Part shown: positions 52,544 to 64,000 of the stretch, in pieces | Numbering within the stretch: the first letter of the stretch is position 1 | Layout: the number at the start of each line of letters is the position of its first letter | Assembly (NCBI RefSeq): GCF_029948085.1 | Contig: NZ_JARZZP010000005.1 | Location: 62,001 to 126,000 of the forward strand | Origin: Streptococcus taonis | GTDB taxonomy: Bacteria; Bacillota; Bacilli; Lactobacillales; Streptococcaceae | Direction of reading: 5' to 3' | DNA: 64,000 nucleotides | Program-made: the position numbers and the translations under genes | The notes under the pieces: model-generated | What the model was told of the DNA's origin: nothing | Database searches by the model: none | The model's input: the letters and a program-made list of their open reading frames with translations, nothing else

Positions 52544-52636
52544 AGAAAGCTCCTTTACTTGTTTTCTAGTCATATTCTATCTTTTTTTGGGAGTCAATGC
52601 AAAAATCTGCTACGCTTAAAAATTTTAAGAAAATGC

Positions 52637-52677
52637 TTGCAAAAATAAAAAAGAAAGTGTATTATATAACTAATACA
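52637..52677 (+). promoter_or_regulatory. Promoter with a GntR/YtrA-like dyad upstream of the exporter operon
   Basis: TTGCAA (52637-52642)-17-TATTAT (52660-52665). The -10 lies inside the inverted repeat TGTATTA-TATAAC-TAATACA (52658-52677), which resembles the ATTA...TAAT operators of YtrA-subfamily GntR regulators. No such regulator is encoded beside it. Confidence 0.45.
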
Positions 52678-52722
52678 ACAATAAAAGGATCTTACAAATA
52701 AATTTGGATTGTTAGAAAGAAA

Positions 52723-52751
52723 TTGTCCATTTTTGAGACTTGTGCTATAAT
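52723..52751 (+). promoter_or_regulatory. Proximal promoter of the exporter operon
   Basis: TTGTCC (52723-52728), 17-bp spacer, TATAAT (52746-52751), 31 bp before the ATG at 52783. Confidence 0.75.
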
Positions 52752-52782
52752 CTTAATATATATTTGTAAAGAAGGAGTTCTT

Positions 52783-53970
52783 ATGAAAAGAAAGAAAACA
52801 GCCAAGAAATGGCCTTTATATACTGCTATTGGGGTTGCAACAGCCATCGTAATTGGTGCTGGAGCTATTCTCCTATTTAGACAACCAAACCAAAGTGCAG
52901 CAATTGACGAACCTGCTAAAATCGCTGTAGCAAAAGAGGGAACGGTTGCTTCATCGGTTCTTCTATCGGGTAGTGTAACTGCTCAAAAAGAACAATATGT
53001 TTATTTTGATGGCAGCAAGGGAGATTTGGATGAGGTTCTAGTTTCAGTTGGTGATAAGGTAAGCGAGGGCCAGGCCTTAGTCAAGTATAGTAGCACAGAA
53101 GCCCAGGCTGCCTATGATGCTGCCAGTCGTGCAGTTGCTAAAGCTGACCGTCATATCAATGAACTGAATGAGTCTCGAAATACCGCCGCAGCAACACCTA
53201 ACCTTCCGCAAGCAGGTCTAGAAGGAGCAACTGGACAAGCGCCAGCTCAGTCATCCGGTTCTGCCACAGCTGCTATTGATTCTCAAATCAGCGATGCTCG
53301 TGATGTGCGTGCAGATGCAGAAGCGCAACTTGAAAAAGCTCAAGCCCAGTTGAATGCTGCTACGGTATTGAGTACGGTGGAGGGAACAGTTGTTGAAGTG
53401 AATCGTAACGTTTCAAAATCTCCAACAGGAAATAGTCAAGTTTTGGTTCATATCGTAAGTAACGATAACTTGCAGGTCAAGGGAGAGCTTTCTGAGTACA
53501 ACCTTGCCAATCTATCTGTAGGTCAAGAAGTCACTTTCACTTCCAAGGTTTACCCAGATAAAACTTGGAATGGTAAGATTAGCTATATTTCAAATTATCC
53601 AAAAAATAACAGTGAAGCAAGTAGTAGCTTGGCTGGTTCAAACACAGGGTCTAAATATCCATATACAGTCGATGTAACTAGTGAAATCGGTGATTTGAAA
53701 CAGGGCTTTACAGTCAGTGTCGAAGTGAAAAGCACTAGCAAAGCATTGATTGTTCCGATCACCAGCGTAGTCATGGAAGAAGAGAAAAACTATGTTTGGA
53801 TCCTTGATGAAAATCAAAAGGCCAAAAAAGTTGAAGTTGGATTGGGCAATGCAGATGCAGAAAATCAAGAAATCACATCTGGTCTGACAGATGGAGCAAA
53901 AGTCATCAGTAATCCGACAGCTTCCTTGCAAGAAGGAAAAGAGGTGAAGACTGATGAAGCAACTAATTAG
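52783..53970 (+). CDS. MacA-like membrane fusion (adaptor) protein
   Basis: 395 aa. Start set at ATG 52783, after AAGGAG, which gives a basic N-terminus and a single TM helix (about 12-32). The extracellular part has a lipoyl/barrel-sandwich halves pair (about 60-100 and 205-240), a coiled-coil hairpin (about 100-205, with an Ala/Gly/Ser-rich insert TGQAPAQSSGSATAA) and a beta-barrel to the end. It is the adaptor of a MacAB-type exporter. Pneumococcal counterparts (Spr0693-0695) contribute to antimicrobial-peptide resistance; that role here is inferred. It overlaps the ATPase start by 17 bp. Confidence 0.9.
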   Translation: MKRKKTAKKWPLYTAIGVATAIVIGAGAILLFRQPNQSAAIDEPAKIAVAKEGTVASSVLLSGSVTAQKEQYVYFDGSKGDLDEVLVSVGDKVSEGQALVKYSSTEAQAAYDAASRAVAKADRHINELNESRNTAAATPNLPQAGLEGATGQAPAQSSGSATAAIDSQISDARDVRADAEAQLEKAQAQLNAATVLSTVEGTVVEVNRNVSKSPTGNSQVLVHIVSNDNLQVKGELSEYNLANLSVGQEVTFTSKVYPDKTWNGKISYISNYPKNNSEASSSLAGSNTGSKYPYTVDVTSEIGDLKQGFTVSVEVKSTSKALIVPITSVVMEEEKNYVWILDENQKAKKVEVGLGNADAENQEITSGLTDGAKVISNPTASLQEGKEVKTDEATN

Positions 53971-54655
53971 CCTCAAAAATATCTGTCGTAGCTATCGCAA
54001 TGGTGATCAAGAACTTCAAGTCCTTAAAAACATTAATCTAGAAGTTCACGAGGGAGAATTCGTAGCAATCATGGGACCATCAGGTTCTGGTAAGTCCACC
54101 CTCATGAATACCATCGGTATGTTAGATACACCTACAAGTGGTCAGTATTTTCTAGATGGAAAAGAAGTAGCTGGTTTAGGTGAAAAACAATTAGCCAAGG
54201 TTCGAAATCAGGAAATCGGCTTCGTCTTTCAACAATTCTTTCTCTTGTCCAAGCTCAATGCTCTTCAAAACGTAGAACTGCCCTTGATTTATGCGGGAGT
54301 TTCAGCTTCAAAACGTCGCAAATTAGCAGAAGAGTATCTGGAAAAGGTTGAACTGACAGAGCGTAGTCATCACTTGCCTTCGGAGTTGTCAGGTGGTCAG
54401 AAGCAAAGGGTTGCCATTGCGCGTGCTCTAGTCAACAATCCTTCAATCATTCTAGCAGACGAACCGACTGGAGCACTTGATACCAAAACAGGAAATCAAA
54501 TCATGCAACTCTTGGTTGAATTAAACAAAGAAGGAAAAACCATCATTATGGTTACGCATGAGCCTGAAATCGCTGCTTACGCTAAGCGTCAGATTGTCAT
54601 TCGTGATGGCGTCATTTCATCTGATAGTGGTCTCGTAGAAAAGGAGGAAAACTAA
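53954..54655 (+). CDS. MacB-type ABC transporter ATPase
   Basis: 233-aa ATPase of the LolD/MacB type, powering the exporter. Walker A GPSGSGKST (about 42-50), signature LSGGQKQRVAIARAL (about 144-158), Walker B IILADEPTGALDT, and switch His in MVTHEPE. It overlaps the adaptor gene upstream by 17 bp and lies 1 bp from the permease gene, showing a tightly coupled three-gene operon. Confidence 0.95.
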   Translation: MKQLISLKNICRSYRNGDQELQVLKNINLEVHEGEFVAIMGPSGSGKSTLMNTIGMLDTPTSGQYFLDGKEVAGLGEKQLAKVRNQEIGFVFQQFFLLSKLNALQNVELPLIYAGVSASKRRKLAEEYLEKVELTERSHHLPSELSGGQKQRVAIARALVNNPSIILADEPTGALDTKTGNQIMQLLVELNKEGKTIIMVTHEPEIAAYAKRQIVIRDGVISSDSGLVEKEEN

Positions 54656-54656
54656 G

Positions 54657-58050
<3,394 letters not shown>

Positions 58051-58055
58051 GATTT

Positions 58056-58086
58056 AAAAGAACCAGTTTGAACTGGTTCTTTTCTT
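58056..58086 (+). terminator. Terminator after metG
   Basis: AAAAGAACCAGT (58056-58067)/ACTGGTTCTTTT (58072-58083), loop TTGA, with a T-rich tail. Confidence 0.92.
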
Positions 58087-58152
58087 TTGTATGACTATAG
58101 TTGATAAAAGAGGCATTCTGCTTTATAATGAAGAAAAACGGAGGAAGTTGCC

Positions 58153-59079
58153 ATGAAATACATTCCATTCGGTCAAGAGAAAAGAGAATTGTCCGAAATC
58201 GTCCTAGGCATGATGCGAATCAGTGACAAGTCGGTCAAAGAAGTTGAAGAGCTGGTAGAAACAGCCCTATCTGTGGGAATCAACGCCTTTGACTTGGCAG
58301 ATATCTATGGTCGTGGTCGGTGCGAAGAATTGTTGGGTCAAGTGTTAAACAATCGTCCTGACCTGCGTGAAAAGATGTGGATTCAGTCTAAGTGTGGCAT
58401 TCGCATAGAAGAATTTACCTATTTTGATTTTTCAAAAGATTATATTTTAGAGTCAGTTGATGGGATTCTACAACGATTGCAGGTTGATTATCTAGATAGC
58501 TTGCTTCTCCATCGCCCAGATGCCTTGATGGAAGCTAACCAAGTGGCAGAAGCTTTTGATATTCTACAAAAATCAGGTAAGGTTCGAGACTTTGGTGTAT
58601 CCAACCAAAATCCAATGATGATGGAATTACTGAAGAAAGAGGTTAAACAACCTTTATCTATCAATCAATTACAGCTAAGCGCAGCTTTCACGCCAGGTTT
58701 TGAATCAGGTTTCCATGTCAATATGGAAGGTGACAAGGCAGCTTTGCGTGATGGTAGCGTCTTTGAATACTGCAAACTGAATGATATGGTCATTCAGGCT
58801 TGGTCAGTCTTGCAGTTTGGCTATTTTAAGGGTAATTTTGTTGGAAAAGAGCAATTTCATGATCTAAATGAAGTTCTAAATCGACTAGCCTTAAAATACG
58901 GTGTAAGCCCATCAGCCATTGCTATCGCTTGGGTGTTACGCTATCCAGCCAAGATGCAAGCTGTAGTAGGGACAACAAATCCAAAACATTTGCTAGAAGC
59001 AAGCCAAGCAAGTAACTTTAGTTTGACTCGAAAAGAATGGTATGAGATTTACCTAGCAGCAGGAAATGATTTGCCTTAG
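58153..59079 (+). CDS. Aldo/keto reductase
   Basis: 308-aa NAD(P)H-dependent oxidoreductase of the YdhF-like AKR group; substrate unknown. Catalytic tetrad: Asp and Tyr in FDLADIYGRG (about 48-57), Lys in WIQSKCGIR and His in LLLHRPD. Cofactor-binding C-terminus VVGTTNPKHLLEA. The SD GGAGG precedes the ATG. Monocistronic, flanked by terminators. Confidence 0.9.
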   Translation: MKYIPFGQEKRELSEIVLGMMRISDKSVKEVEELVETALSVGINAFDLADIYGRGRCEELLGQVLNNRPDLREKMWIQSKCGIRIEEFTYFDFSKDYILESVDGILQRLQVDYLDSLLLHRPDALMEANQVAEAFDILQKSGKVRDFGVSNQNPMMMELLKKEVKQPLSINQLQLSAAFTPGFESGFHVNMEGDKAALRDGSVFEYCKLNDMVIQAWSVLQFGYFKGNFVGKEQFHDLNEVLNRLALKYGVSPSAIAIAWVLRYPAKMQAVVGTTNPKHLLEASQASNFSLTRKEWYEIYLAAGNDLP

Positions 59080-59094
59080 AATTAAAACGAAATC

Positions 59095-59128
59095 CATTCA
59101 AGAGCGAGATTTTATCTCGCTCTTTTTG
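59095..59128 (+). terminator. Terminator after the aldo/keto reductase (copy 1 of a duplicated terminator)
   Basis: AGAGCGAGAT (59101-59110)/ATCTCGCTCT (59114-59123) then TTTTTG. The 33-bp stretch ATTCAAGAGCGAGATT...TTTTTGTT recurs at 60091-60124. Confidence 0.9.
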
Positions 59129-59212
59129 TTAAAAAAAATTTATATAATTGTTTGAAAATACAAACTAATAATAGTATAATAAAATAAATATTTTTTTGAA
59201 AAGGAAGTAAAT

Positions 59213-60031
59213 ATGAAAAAAATTGTAGTAGTCATATCAATTATGATATTTGCGATACTAGGTGTTGGTTTAGGTTATTACTTTTTATCTTATGTACCTT
59301 ATAAAACTGCTGTCAGTAATTTTGAAAAAGCTTCGGTATCTCTAAAAGAAAAAAATAAGGATATTGAAGACTTAGTATCTGAGGCCGAAACGGTAGTTGA
59401 AAAAGGCGAAGAAGCATTAGAATCAAATACTTTAGATGACTTAAAGAATTCTGTAGAAAAAACTCAAAAATCAATAAGAAAAGTACCAGAAATGGAGAAA
59501 AAAACAAAAGATATTGAAAATCAAATTAATGAAATGAATCAACCAATAAGTTATGAAGAAAATCAAAATGAATTAAAGAATAAACTTGAAAAATACAAAA
59601 ATAGCGTCACTCAATTAAAACAAATTACGAATCCATCTAGTACATTTATTGAGGAAAGACTTAAAGAAGTTGATACAATTACTGGAGTACAATCTGTGAC
59701 AGAAAGTAATGATCCTAATAAGCATCTAAATAAACAAGGTGGTTATACGGCGTCTGTTTATTTTGTAGATAATCAAGTAACTCCTCCGGTGGAGGGTTCT
59801 GATATTATTCAAAAAGGAAATGATGCAGGCGGAAATATAGAGGTATATAAAACAAAAGAGGAAGCAGAACAGCGTAATAAATATATTAGTACATATGATG
59901 GAACCTCTCTTCAACCTGGTTCTCATTATGTATATGGTACAGTTCTGATTCGTACCTCTTCACGACTAACAGCAAGCCAGCAAGAAGAATTAACTAAGAA
60001 AATATATCAGAAATTTATAGAAATAAAATAA
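59213..60031 (+). CDS. Membrane-anchored coiled-coil protein, hypothetical
   Basis: 272 aa; not recognised with certainty. N-terminal basic residues and one TM helix (about 3-26) anchor an extracellular part with a long predicted coiled coil (about 35-145, ELK/EKN-rich heptads) and a C-terminal folded domain (about 165-272, ASVYFVDNQVTPPVEG ... VYGTVLIRTSS). Codon use is more AT-rich than neighbours (many AAA, ATA, AAT). It is bracketed by two near-identical terminators, and the transposon begins just beyond, so it may be a recently acquired or duplicated cassette. Confidence 0.7.
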   Translation: MKKIVVVISIMIFAILGVGLGYYFLSYVPYKTAVSNFEKASVSLKEKNKDIEDLVSEAETVVEKGEEALESNTLDDLKNSVEKTQKSIRKVPEMEKKTKDIENQINEMNQPISYEENQNELKNKLEKYKNSVTQLKQITNPSSTFIEERLKEVDTITGVQSVTESNDPNKHLNKQGGYTASVYFVDNQVTPPVEGSDIIQKGNDAGGNIEVYKTKEEAEQRNKYISTYDGTSLQPGSHYVYGTVLIRTSSRLTASQQEELTKKIYQKFIEIK

Positions 60032-60090
60032 TCAAAAGAATTAAATTTTTAAAATATGATTTAAGCTTTTCTATTTTTACATTAACTTTT

Positions 60091-60124
60091 ATTCAAGAGC
60101 GAGATTCTATTTCGCTCTTTTTGT
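60091..60124 (+). terminator. Terminator after the coiled-coil gene (copy 2 of a duplicated terminator)
   Basis: ATTCAAGAGCGAGATT...CGCTCTTTTTGTT, nearly identical to the copy at 59095-59128. Stem AAGAGCGA (60095-60102)/TCGCTCTT (60112-60119), then a T tract. The transposon boundary is estimated just beyond it. Confidence 0.85.
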
Positions 60125-60267
60125 TTAAAACAAAGTATAAATTTCTAATTATCTTTTTATATTTTCTTAAATGCTCGTAAAGCCTTATTCTATGTGCTTT
60201 CGAGTATTTTTACTGTAGGAAGATACTTCACGTTTCTTTGCATATTTCCTCATGTCTTAGCTGTCAG

Positions 60268-60289
60268 AAGTGGTAAATAAGTAGTAAAT
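60268..60289. promoter_or_regulatory. Int arm-binding direct repeats (DR2-like)
   Basis: AAGTGGTAAAT (60268-60278) is followed directly by AAGTAGTAAAT (60279-60289), the tandem 11-bp repeats that the N-terminal domain of Tn916 integrase binds near the element's end. Confidence 0.7.
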
Positions 60290-60301
60290 TCATTTGTACT
60301 A

Positions 60302-61520
60302 CTAAGCAACAAGACGCTCCTGTTGCTTCTCTTTATTCAAGCGTTTCATTTCTGCCATTGCAGAATCGAATGTTGCATGTGCGTAATAGTTCAGCGTCAT
60401 GGCTATATTAGCATGTCCCATAATGTACTGTAATGCCTTTGGATTCATTCCTGCATTTGCATAGTTGGTACAGAATGTATGTCGCAAACTATGTGGAGTG
60501 ATGTGTGGCAATTTATCCTCGTTATACTTATTGTATTTCTTAACAAGACCTTTCATCATGCCGTTGTAATCACTTGCCACTTTTGGATAGTTCTTTCTAT
60601 TTAAGAAAGAGGAAATCACTATATCCATCAATCTCAACACGCTTATCATTCTTTCGATTCGCTAACACTCGCTTAAATGCTTGATAGGCTTCTTCAACCA
60701 TAGGAACTTGACGTTCGCCACTTTTGGTCTTTGGTGTTTCAATGTAGTACCCAATTTCAGTATCTCTCAATAGCTGATGGTCTATATTGACAAGACGATT
60801 CTCAAAATCTAAATCTGGAAGTGTCAAACCACCAAACTCTGAAATACGAAGACCTGTTTTTAAGAGTATCAGAATTTCATCATAATTTTTGCTGTAGGTT
60901 TTATCAGCTTTTGCAAAGGCTAACAGTTTTTCTTCCTGTTCTTCTGTTAGTACGGTCTTAGGGACAGTATCATCATCAAGAACTGCTTTCAGTTGAAAGT
61001 CAAATGGATTCTTCCGAACACAATCATCTTGTATAGCAATATAGAATGAAGCCTTTAAAGAACGTTTGTAGTTATTGATGGTTTGATAAGCATAACCATT
61101 TTCACTCATTCTAATAGCCCATTCTTTAGCGTCTGATGGCTTAATACTGTCAATACTTCTTACACCTAACTTGTCTTTCTTCAAAATATCCATAAGATAT
61201 TTGCGTCCAGTTTCAGTGTTTTTTCTAACCTTTGGTCTTTGAGCGTTCTGTTTTGCGTAAAGCTGGCAGAGTGTCATTTTCTTTCCTACAACATCAATAC
61301 CATCATGAATGTCTTTCTGTAACTCTGCGATTTTCTCTCTAAGTGAGATACAATCACGCTTTCCTGCTGGTACTCGGTCTGTAGCCACAAGTTTCCACGA
61401 GTAAACAAATTGCGGTTCTCCAAATGAATCTATATATTTGTATAAGTATCTTCCGTCTTTTCGTTGGCTCTCTCCAGTCTTTAAGATTCGACCTTTATTG
61501 TCACGTCTTTTTTCTGACAT
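60302..61520 (-). pseudogene. int: Tn916 integrase (tyrosine recombinase) with a +1 frameshift
   Basis: Site-specific recombinase for excision and integration of Tn916. Intact Int is 405 aa; here the minus-strand frame from ATG 61520 (MSEKRRDNKGRILK) runs to a TAG after residue 307 (ends FLFLK), and the rest continues in another frame from the same point (RKNYPKV... to LVA, stop at 60302). The break is at an A run on the minus strand (T run 60600-60602), consistent with one extra base. The second part contains the catalytic HSLRHTFCT box and the Tyr in LNYYAHATF, so the whole active site is split off. Without correction the element cannot excise. Confidence 0.9.
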
Positions 61521-61601
61521 GGCATTTGCTCCTTTCCTTTATGGAAAGAGCCTTGATACGACTTAATACTATTTTATCATATACAAGACCCTTTGGCGAC
61601 G

Positions 61602-61805
61602 CTAGATTGCGTCCAATGTATCTATAATTTTTTCAAATTGTTTTCGTTTAATCTGAATACGATTGCCATTCATAATCAGCCAATTTGCATTTTTATTTTC
61701 CTCTGCCAAGCGTCGTAGCTTGTTTTCGCCAATACGAAAATATTTTGACGCTTCTTCAATGGTTAGGGTATAACGTTCCCAAATAGGAATGTCAGTCTGC
61801 TTCAT
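61602..61805 (-). CDS. xis: Tn916 excisionase
   Basis: 67-aa winged-helix DNA-binding protein that directs Int to excision ([20 protein letters not shown] start). It binds near the element ends and bends DNA. Sequence and position 81 bp upstream of int match Tn916. It looks intact, unlike int. Confidence 0.95.
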
Positions 61806-62265
61806 AAAATCCTCCTTTCCAAATCACTTATTTGGATTTCATAAAAGTTGTTTTACCAGCAATCGAACAGCTTTAGCAAAGCTCACGGGAGTTCCACCCC
61901 TGCATGGTTCTCATGTAGCCATACTCATTGCCTGCGACGGTTTTATCACGCTCGGACTATTGACTGTATGGGAGTATCATTATCACGATAAGAATGTCGT
62001 TGCAGGCAATCCTGCTAAAGATTGCTTCTCGGATCACTAACATGAATCGCTCGCTATCTTTATAAGATAGGTCATGGCGGTTAGTTCCGTTGGCTCTTTT
62101 CTTATCGAAACGTATTCGATTACTTTTATTCAGTTTTCAAAGAACAATGGCTCGTTAGCCTATCAAAACACATTGAAAGCTCAATATGCTTTGGTGGAAT
62201 AACAAACCTCCCTGTTCGGGAAGCGTGGAATGGTTTAGCACGCTTCCACGAAAGGAGAGAGGATA
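61806..62265. other. 460-bp Tn916 region between xis and orf8
   Basis: No gene can be supported here. A plus-strand ORF at 61789-62040 (83 codons) has no good SD and overlaps xis. Inverted motifs such as AGCTTTAGCAAAGCT are present. This region includes the promoter area for xis/int in Tn916. Confidence 0.4.
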
Positions 62266-62496
62266 TTACTTAATTTCAAATGACAAAATCTTTGTAATCA
62301 GTCTGGTTTCCATTCTTCCACGTAAGACTTCATCAACGACCATACTTTGATTGCCATATTCATCTTTCATAAGTCGTAGGGAACGCTTCGTTATGTACCC
62401 TCTGTAATGATGTAGAATCTGGTTAATCGCTTCGGTATCGCCATCTGTTGCCTTTACAATGAGAGGAAAGGGAATCATAGGATATTGTGTTTTCAT
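62266..62496 (-). CDS. orf8: Tn916 Orf8 (regulatory helix-turn-helix-like protein)
   Basis: 76 aa, start MKTQYPMIPFPLIVKATDGD. In Tn916, Orf7 and Orf8 activate transcription from Porf7 through xis and int. Orf8 resembles a small sigma-factor-like/HTH protein. The start overlaps the end of orf7 by 4 bp. Length as in Tn916. Confidence 0.88.
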   Translation of the reverse strand: MKTQYPMIPFPLIVKATDGDTEAINQILHHYRGYITKRSLRLMKDEYGNQSMVVDEVLRGRMETRLITKILSFEIK

Positions 62497-62915
62497 TCTT
62501 CAAATTCCTCCATAAACTTTTTAATTAAGGCTAGTCCACTGGTTCTATGCCGATAGACAGTAGAACGGTTCAATTTCAACAGGTCTGCAATTTCTGAATC
62601 GCTCATGTCCATAAAGTAAAACAGCAGTAGAATTTCACGTTTCTTGTCTGGCAACTCACGTAATGCTTCACTCAACAAATCATTTTCAACGCCTACTGAT
62701 AACCCATTGAGTGTAAAAATCTGAAAGTCAGTTGAATAGTTATCTGTTGTCGCAAACTGGCTAACAAGATAATCGCCAACATCCGAAAAGGACACCTCAC
62801 GCTTTGCAATCCTTGAAAGATAAAGCATATAATTCTTTCGCTCGTCTTCCATAGCACGTTTACAGATATAGTCAAACTGATTTTCTATTGTGGTCTGAAA
62901 AGAAGATGGTTTCAT
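62493..62915 (-). CDS. orf7: Tn916 Orf7 (sigma-factor-like activator)
   Basis: 140 aa from ATG 62915 (MKPSSFQTTIENQFDYIC; three extra codons upstream are open). The C-terminal part DKKREILLLFYFMDMSDSEIADLLKLNRSTVYRHR is a sigma-70 region 4-like helix-turn-helix. Orf7 positively autoregulates Porf7 to switch on transfer-related transcription in Tn916. The SD is GGGGGTG. Intact. Confidence 0.9.
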   Translation of the reverse strand: MKPSSFQTTIENQFDYICKRAMEDERKNYMLYLSRIAKREVSFSDVGDYLVSQFATTDNYSTDFQIFTLNGLSVGVENDLLSEALRELPDKKREILLLFYFMDMSDSEIADLLKLNRSTVYRHRTSGLALIKKFMEEFEE

Positions 62916-63679
<764 letters not shown>

Positions 63680-63714
63680 GGGTACAAATTCCCACTAAAC
63701 CAATGTTTCAAGGC

Positions 63715-64000
63715 CTATTTATTTTTTATATTCAATTCTCTTAAGTGTTTAGGAATAGATAACAAGTCAAATTTATACTCTCCAAGAAAAGTGATATGCT
63801 CCCAATTAATAGGAGATACATGCTTCATATACTTAGTTACTTCGGGATCTATTTTGACGAGATAATTATAAGCTGCTTGTAAGTAGACGGCGTTCCATAT
63901 ACTTATTGCATTTATTAACACATTAAGCGCACTAGCACTTTGAAGTTGTCGGCGAATATCGCGCTCCATAAATTTTCCGCGTCGCCCAAAAAATAGTTCT
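63715..64000 (-). CDS. tnpA: Tn3-family transposase, C-terminal part (Tn917 TnpA), partial at window edge
   Basis: Minus-strand reading frame open at the window's right edge; about 94 residues seen. The C-terminus ELFFGRRGKF MERDIRRQLQ SASALNVLIN ... SPINWEHITFLGEY matches the conserved end of Tn3-family transposases, and with the terminal repeat identifies Tn917. It catalyses replicative transposition. The frame extends beyond the window, so completeness cannot be judged. Confidence 0.9.
   Translation of the reverse strand, partial: ELFFGRRGKFMERDIRRQLQSASALNVLINAISIWNAVYLQAAYNYLVKIDPEVTKYMKHVSPINWEHITFLGEYKFDLLSIPKHLRELNIKNK

Noticed and set aside
61789..62040. Plus-strand 83-codon ORF inside the Tn916 region
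   Set aside because: It overlaps the start of xis on the opposite strand, has no convincing SD and no recognisable protein features; a historical ORF name may exist but coding is not supported.

Overview
The window looks like the chromosome of a mitis-group streptococcus (Streptococcus mitis/oralis/pneumoniae cluster). The reasons are pneumococcal-type BOX repeats, YSIRK/LPXTG surface glycosidases, gene orders such as pyrR-pyrB-carA-carB, fruR-fruK-fruA, rlmN-vanZ-ABC-F-slrA and rpsP-khpA-rimM-trmD, and SD-led AT-rich genes. No 16S or other species-level marker is present, so the species is left open.

Layout. 1-184 is the 3' end of an endonuclease III gene. 185-6409 is the pyrimidine operon, with a PyrR attenuator ahead of pyrR, then pyrB, carA and carB; carA and carB are separated by 242 bp that fold into an unexplained structured RNA. 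6622-8345 holds a Nramp manganese transporter and a tRNA-Ser(GGA). 8447-12156 is the fructose operon under a perfect CcpA cre site. 12167-15716 holds a HEAT-like protein and ftsK. 15810-31545 carries two giant cell-wall-anchored glycosidases: a trypsin-like protease fused to a GH101 O-glycanase, and a GH20+GH84 hexosaminidase. Both have cre sites and share the same C-terminal repeat family. 31546-33548 holds small membrane proteins and a CPBP protease-like protein. 33624-36050 is cysteine desulfurase plus thiI (tRNA thiolation). 36186-38951 is an unexplained esterase-esterase-ATP-grasp cassette. 39045-43855 holds an aquaporin, yutD-like, rlmN, vanZ-like and an ABC-F protein. 43858-46760 is a minus-strand block: a frameshifted zinc-ribbon gene, the cyclophilin lipoprotein slrA, a HAD phosphatase, a DeoR regulator and a 24-codon ORF. 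46845-49605 is a ribosome/tRNA-maturation block (rpsP, khpA, rimM, trmD) interrupted by a BOX-disrupted MazG-like pseudogene. 49636-55964 holds bioY with BirA-like operators, gor and a MacAB-type exporter. 56002-60031 holds metG, an aldo/keto reductase and an AT-rich coiled-coil protein between duplicated terminators.

From about 60,125 to the end the window enters an integrative element: the int end of a Tn916-family conjugative transposon (int with a frameshift, xis, orf8, orf7, orf9). Its orf9 is cut by the 38-bp terminal repeat of a Tn917-type (Tn3-family) transposon, whose transposase runs off the window. That arrangement (Tn917 inside orf9 of Tn916) is the one described for Tn3872; resistance genes, if any, would lie outside the window.

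Working together: the surface glycosidases would strip host mucin O-glycans and GlcNAc-containing glycans when preferred sugars run out (CcpA control), while the fructose PTS operon shares the same control. The most unusual items are the carA-carB structured RNA, the protease-GH101 fusion, the uncharacterised esterase/ATP-grasp cassette, and the broken integrase in the nested transposon.
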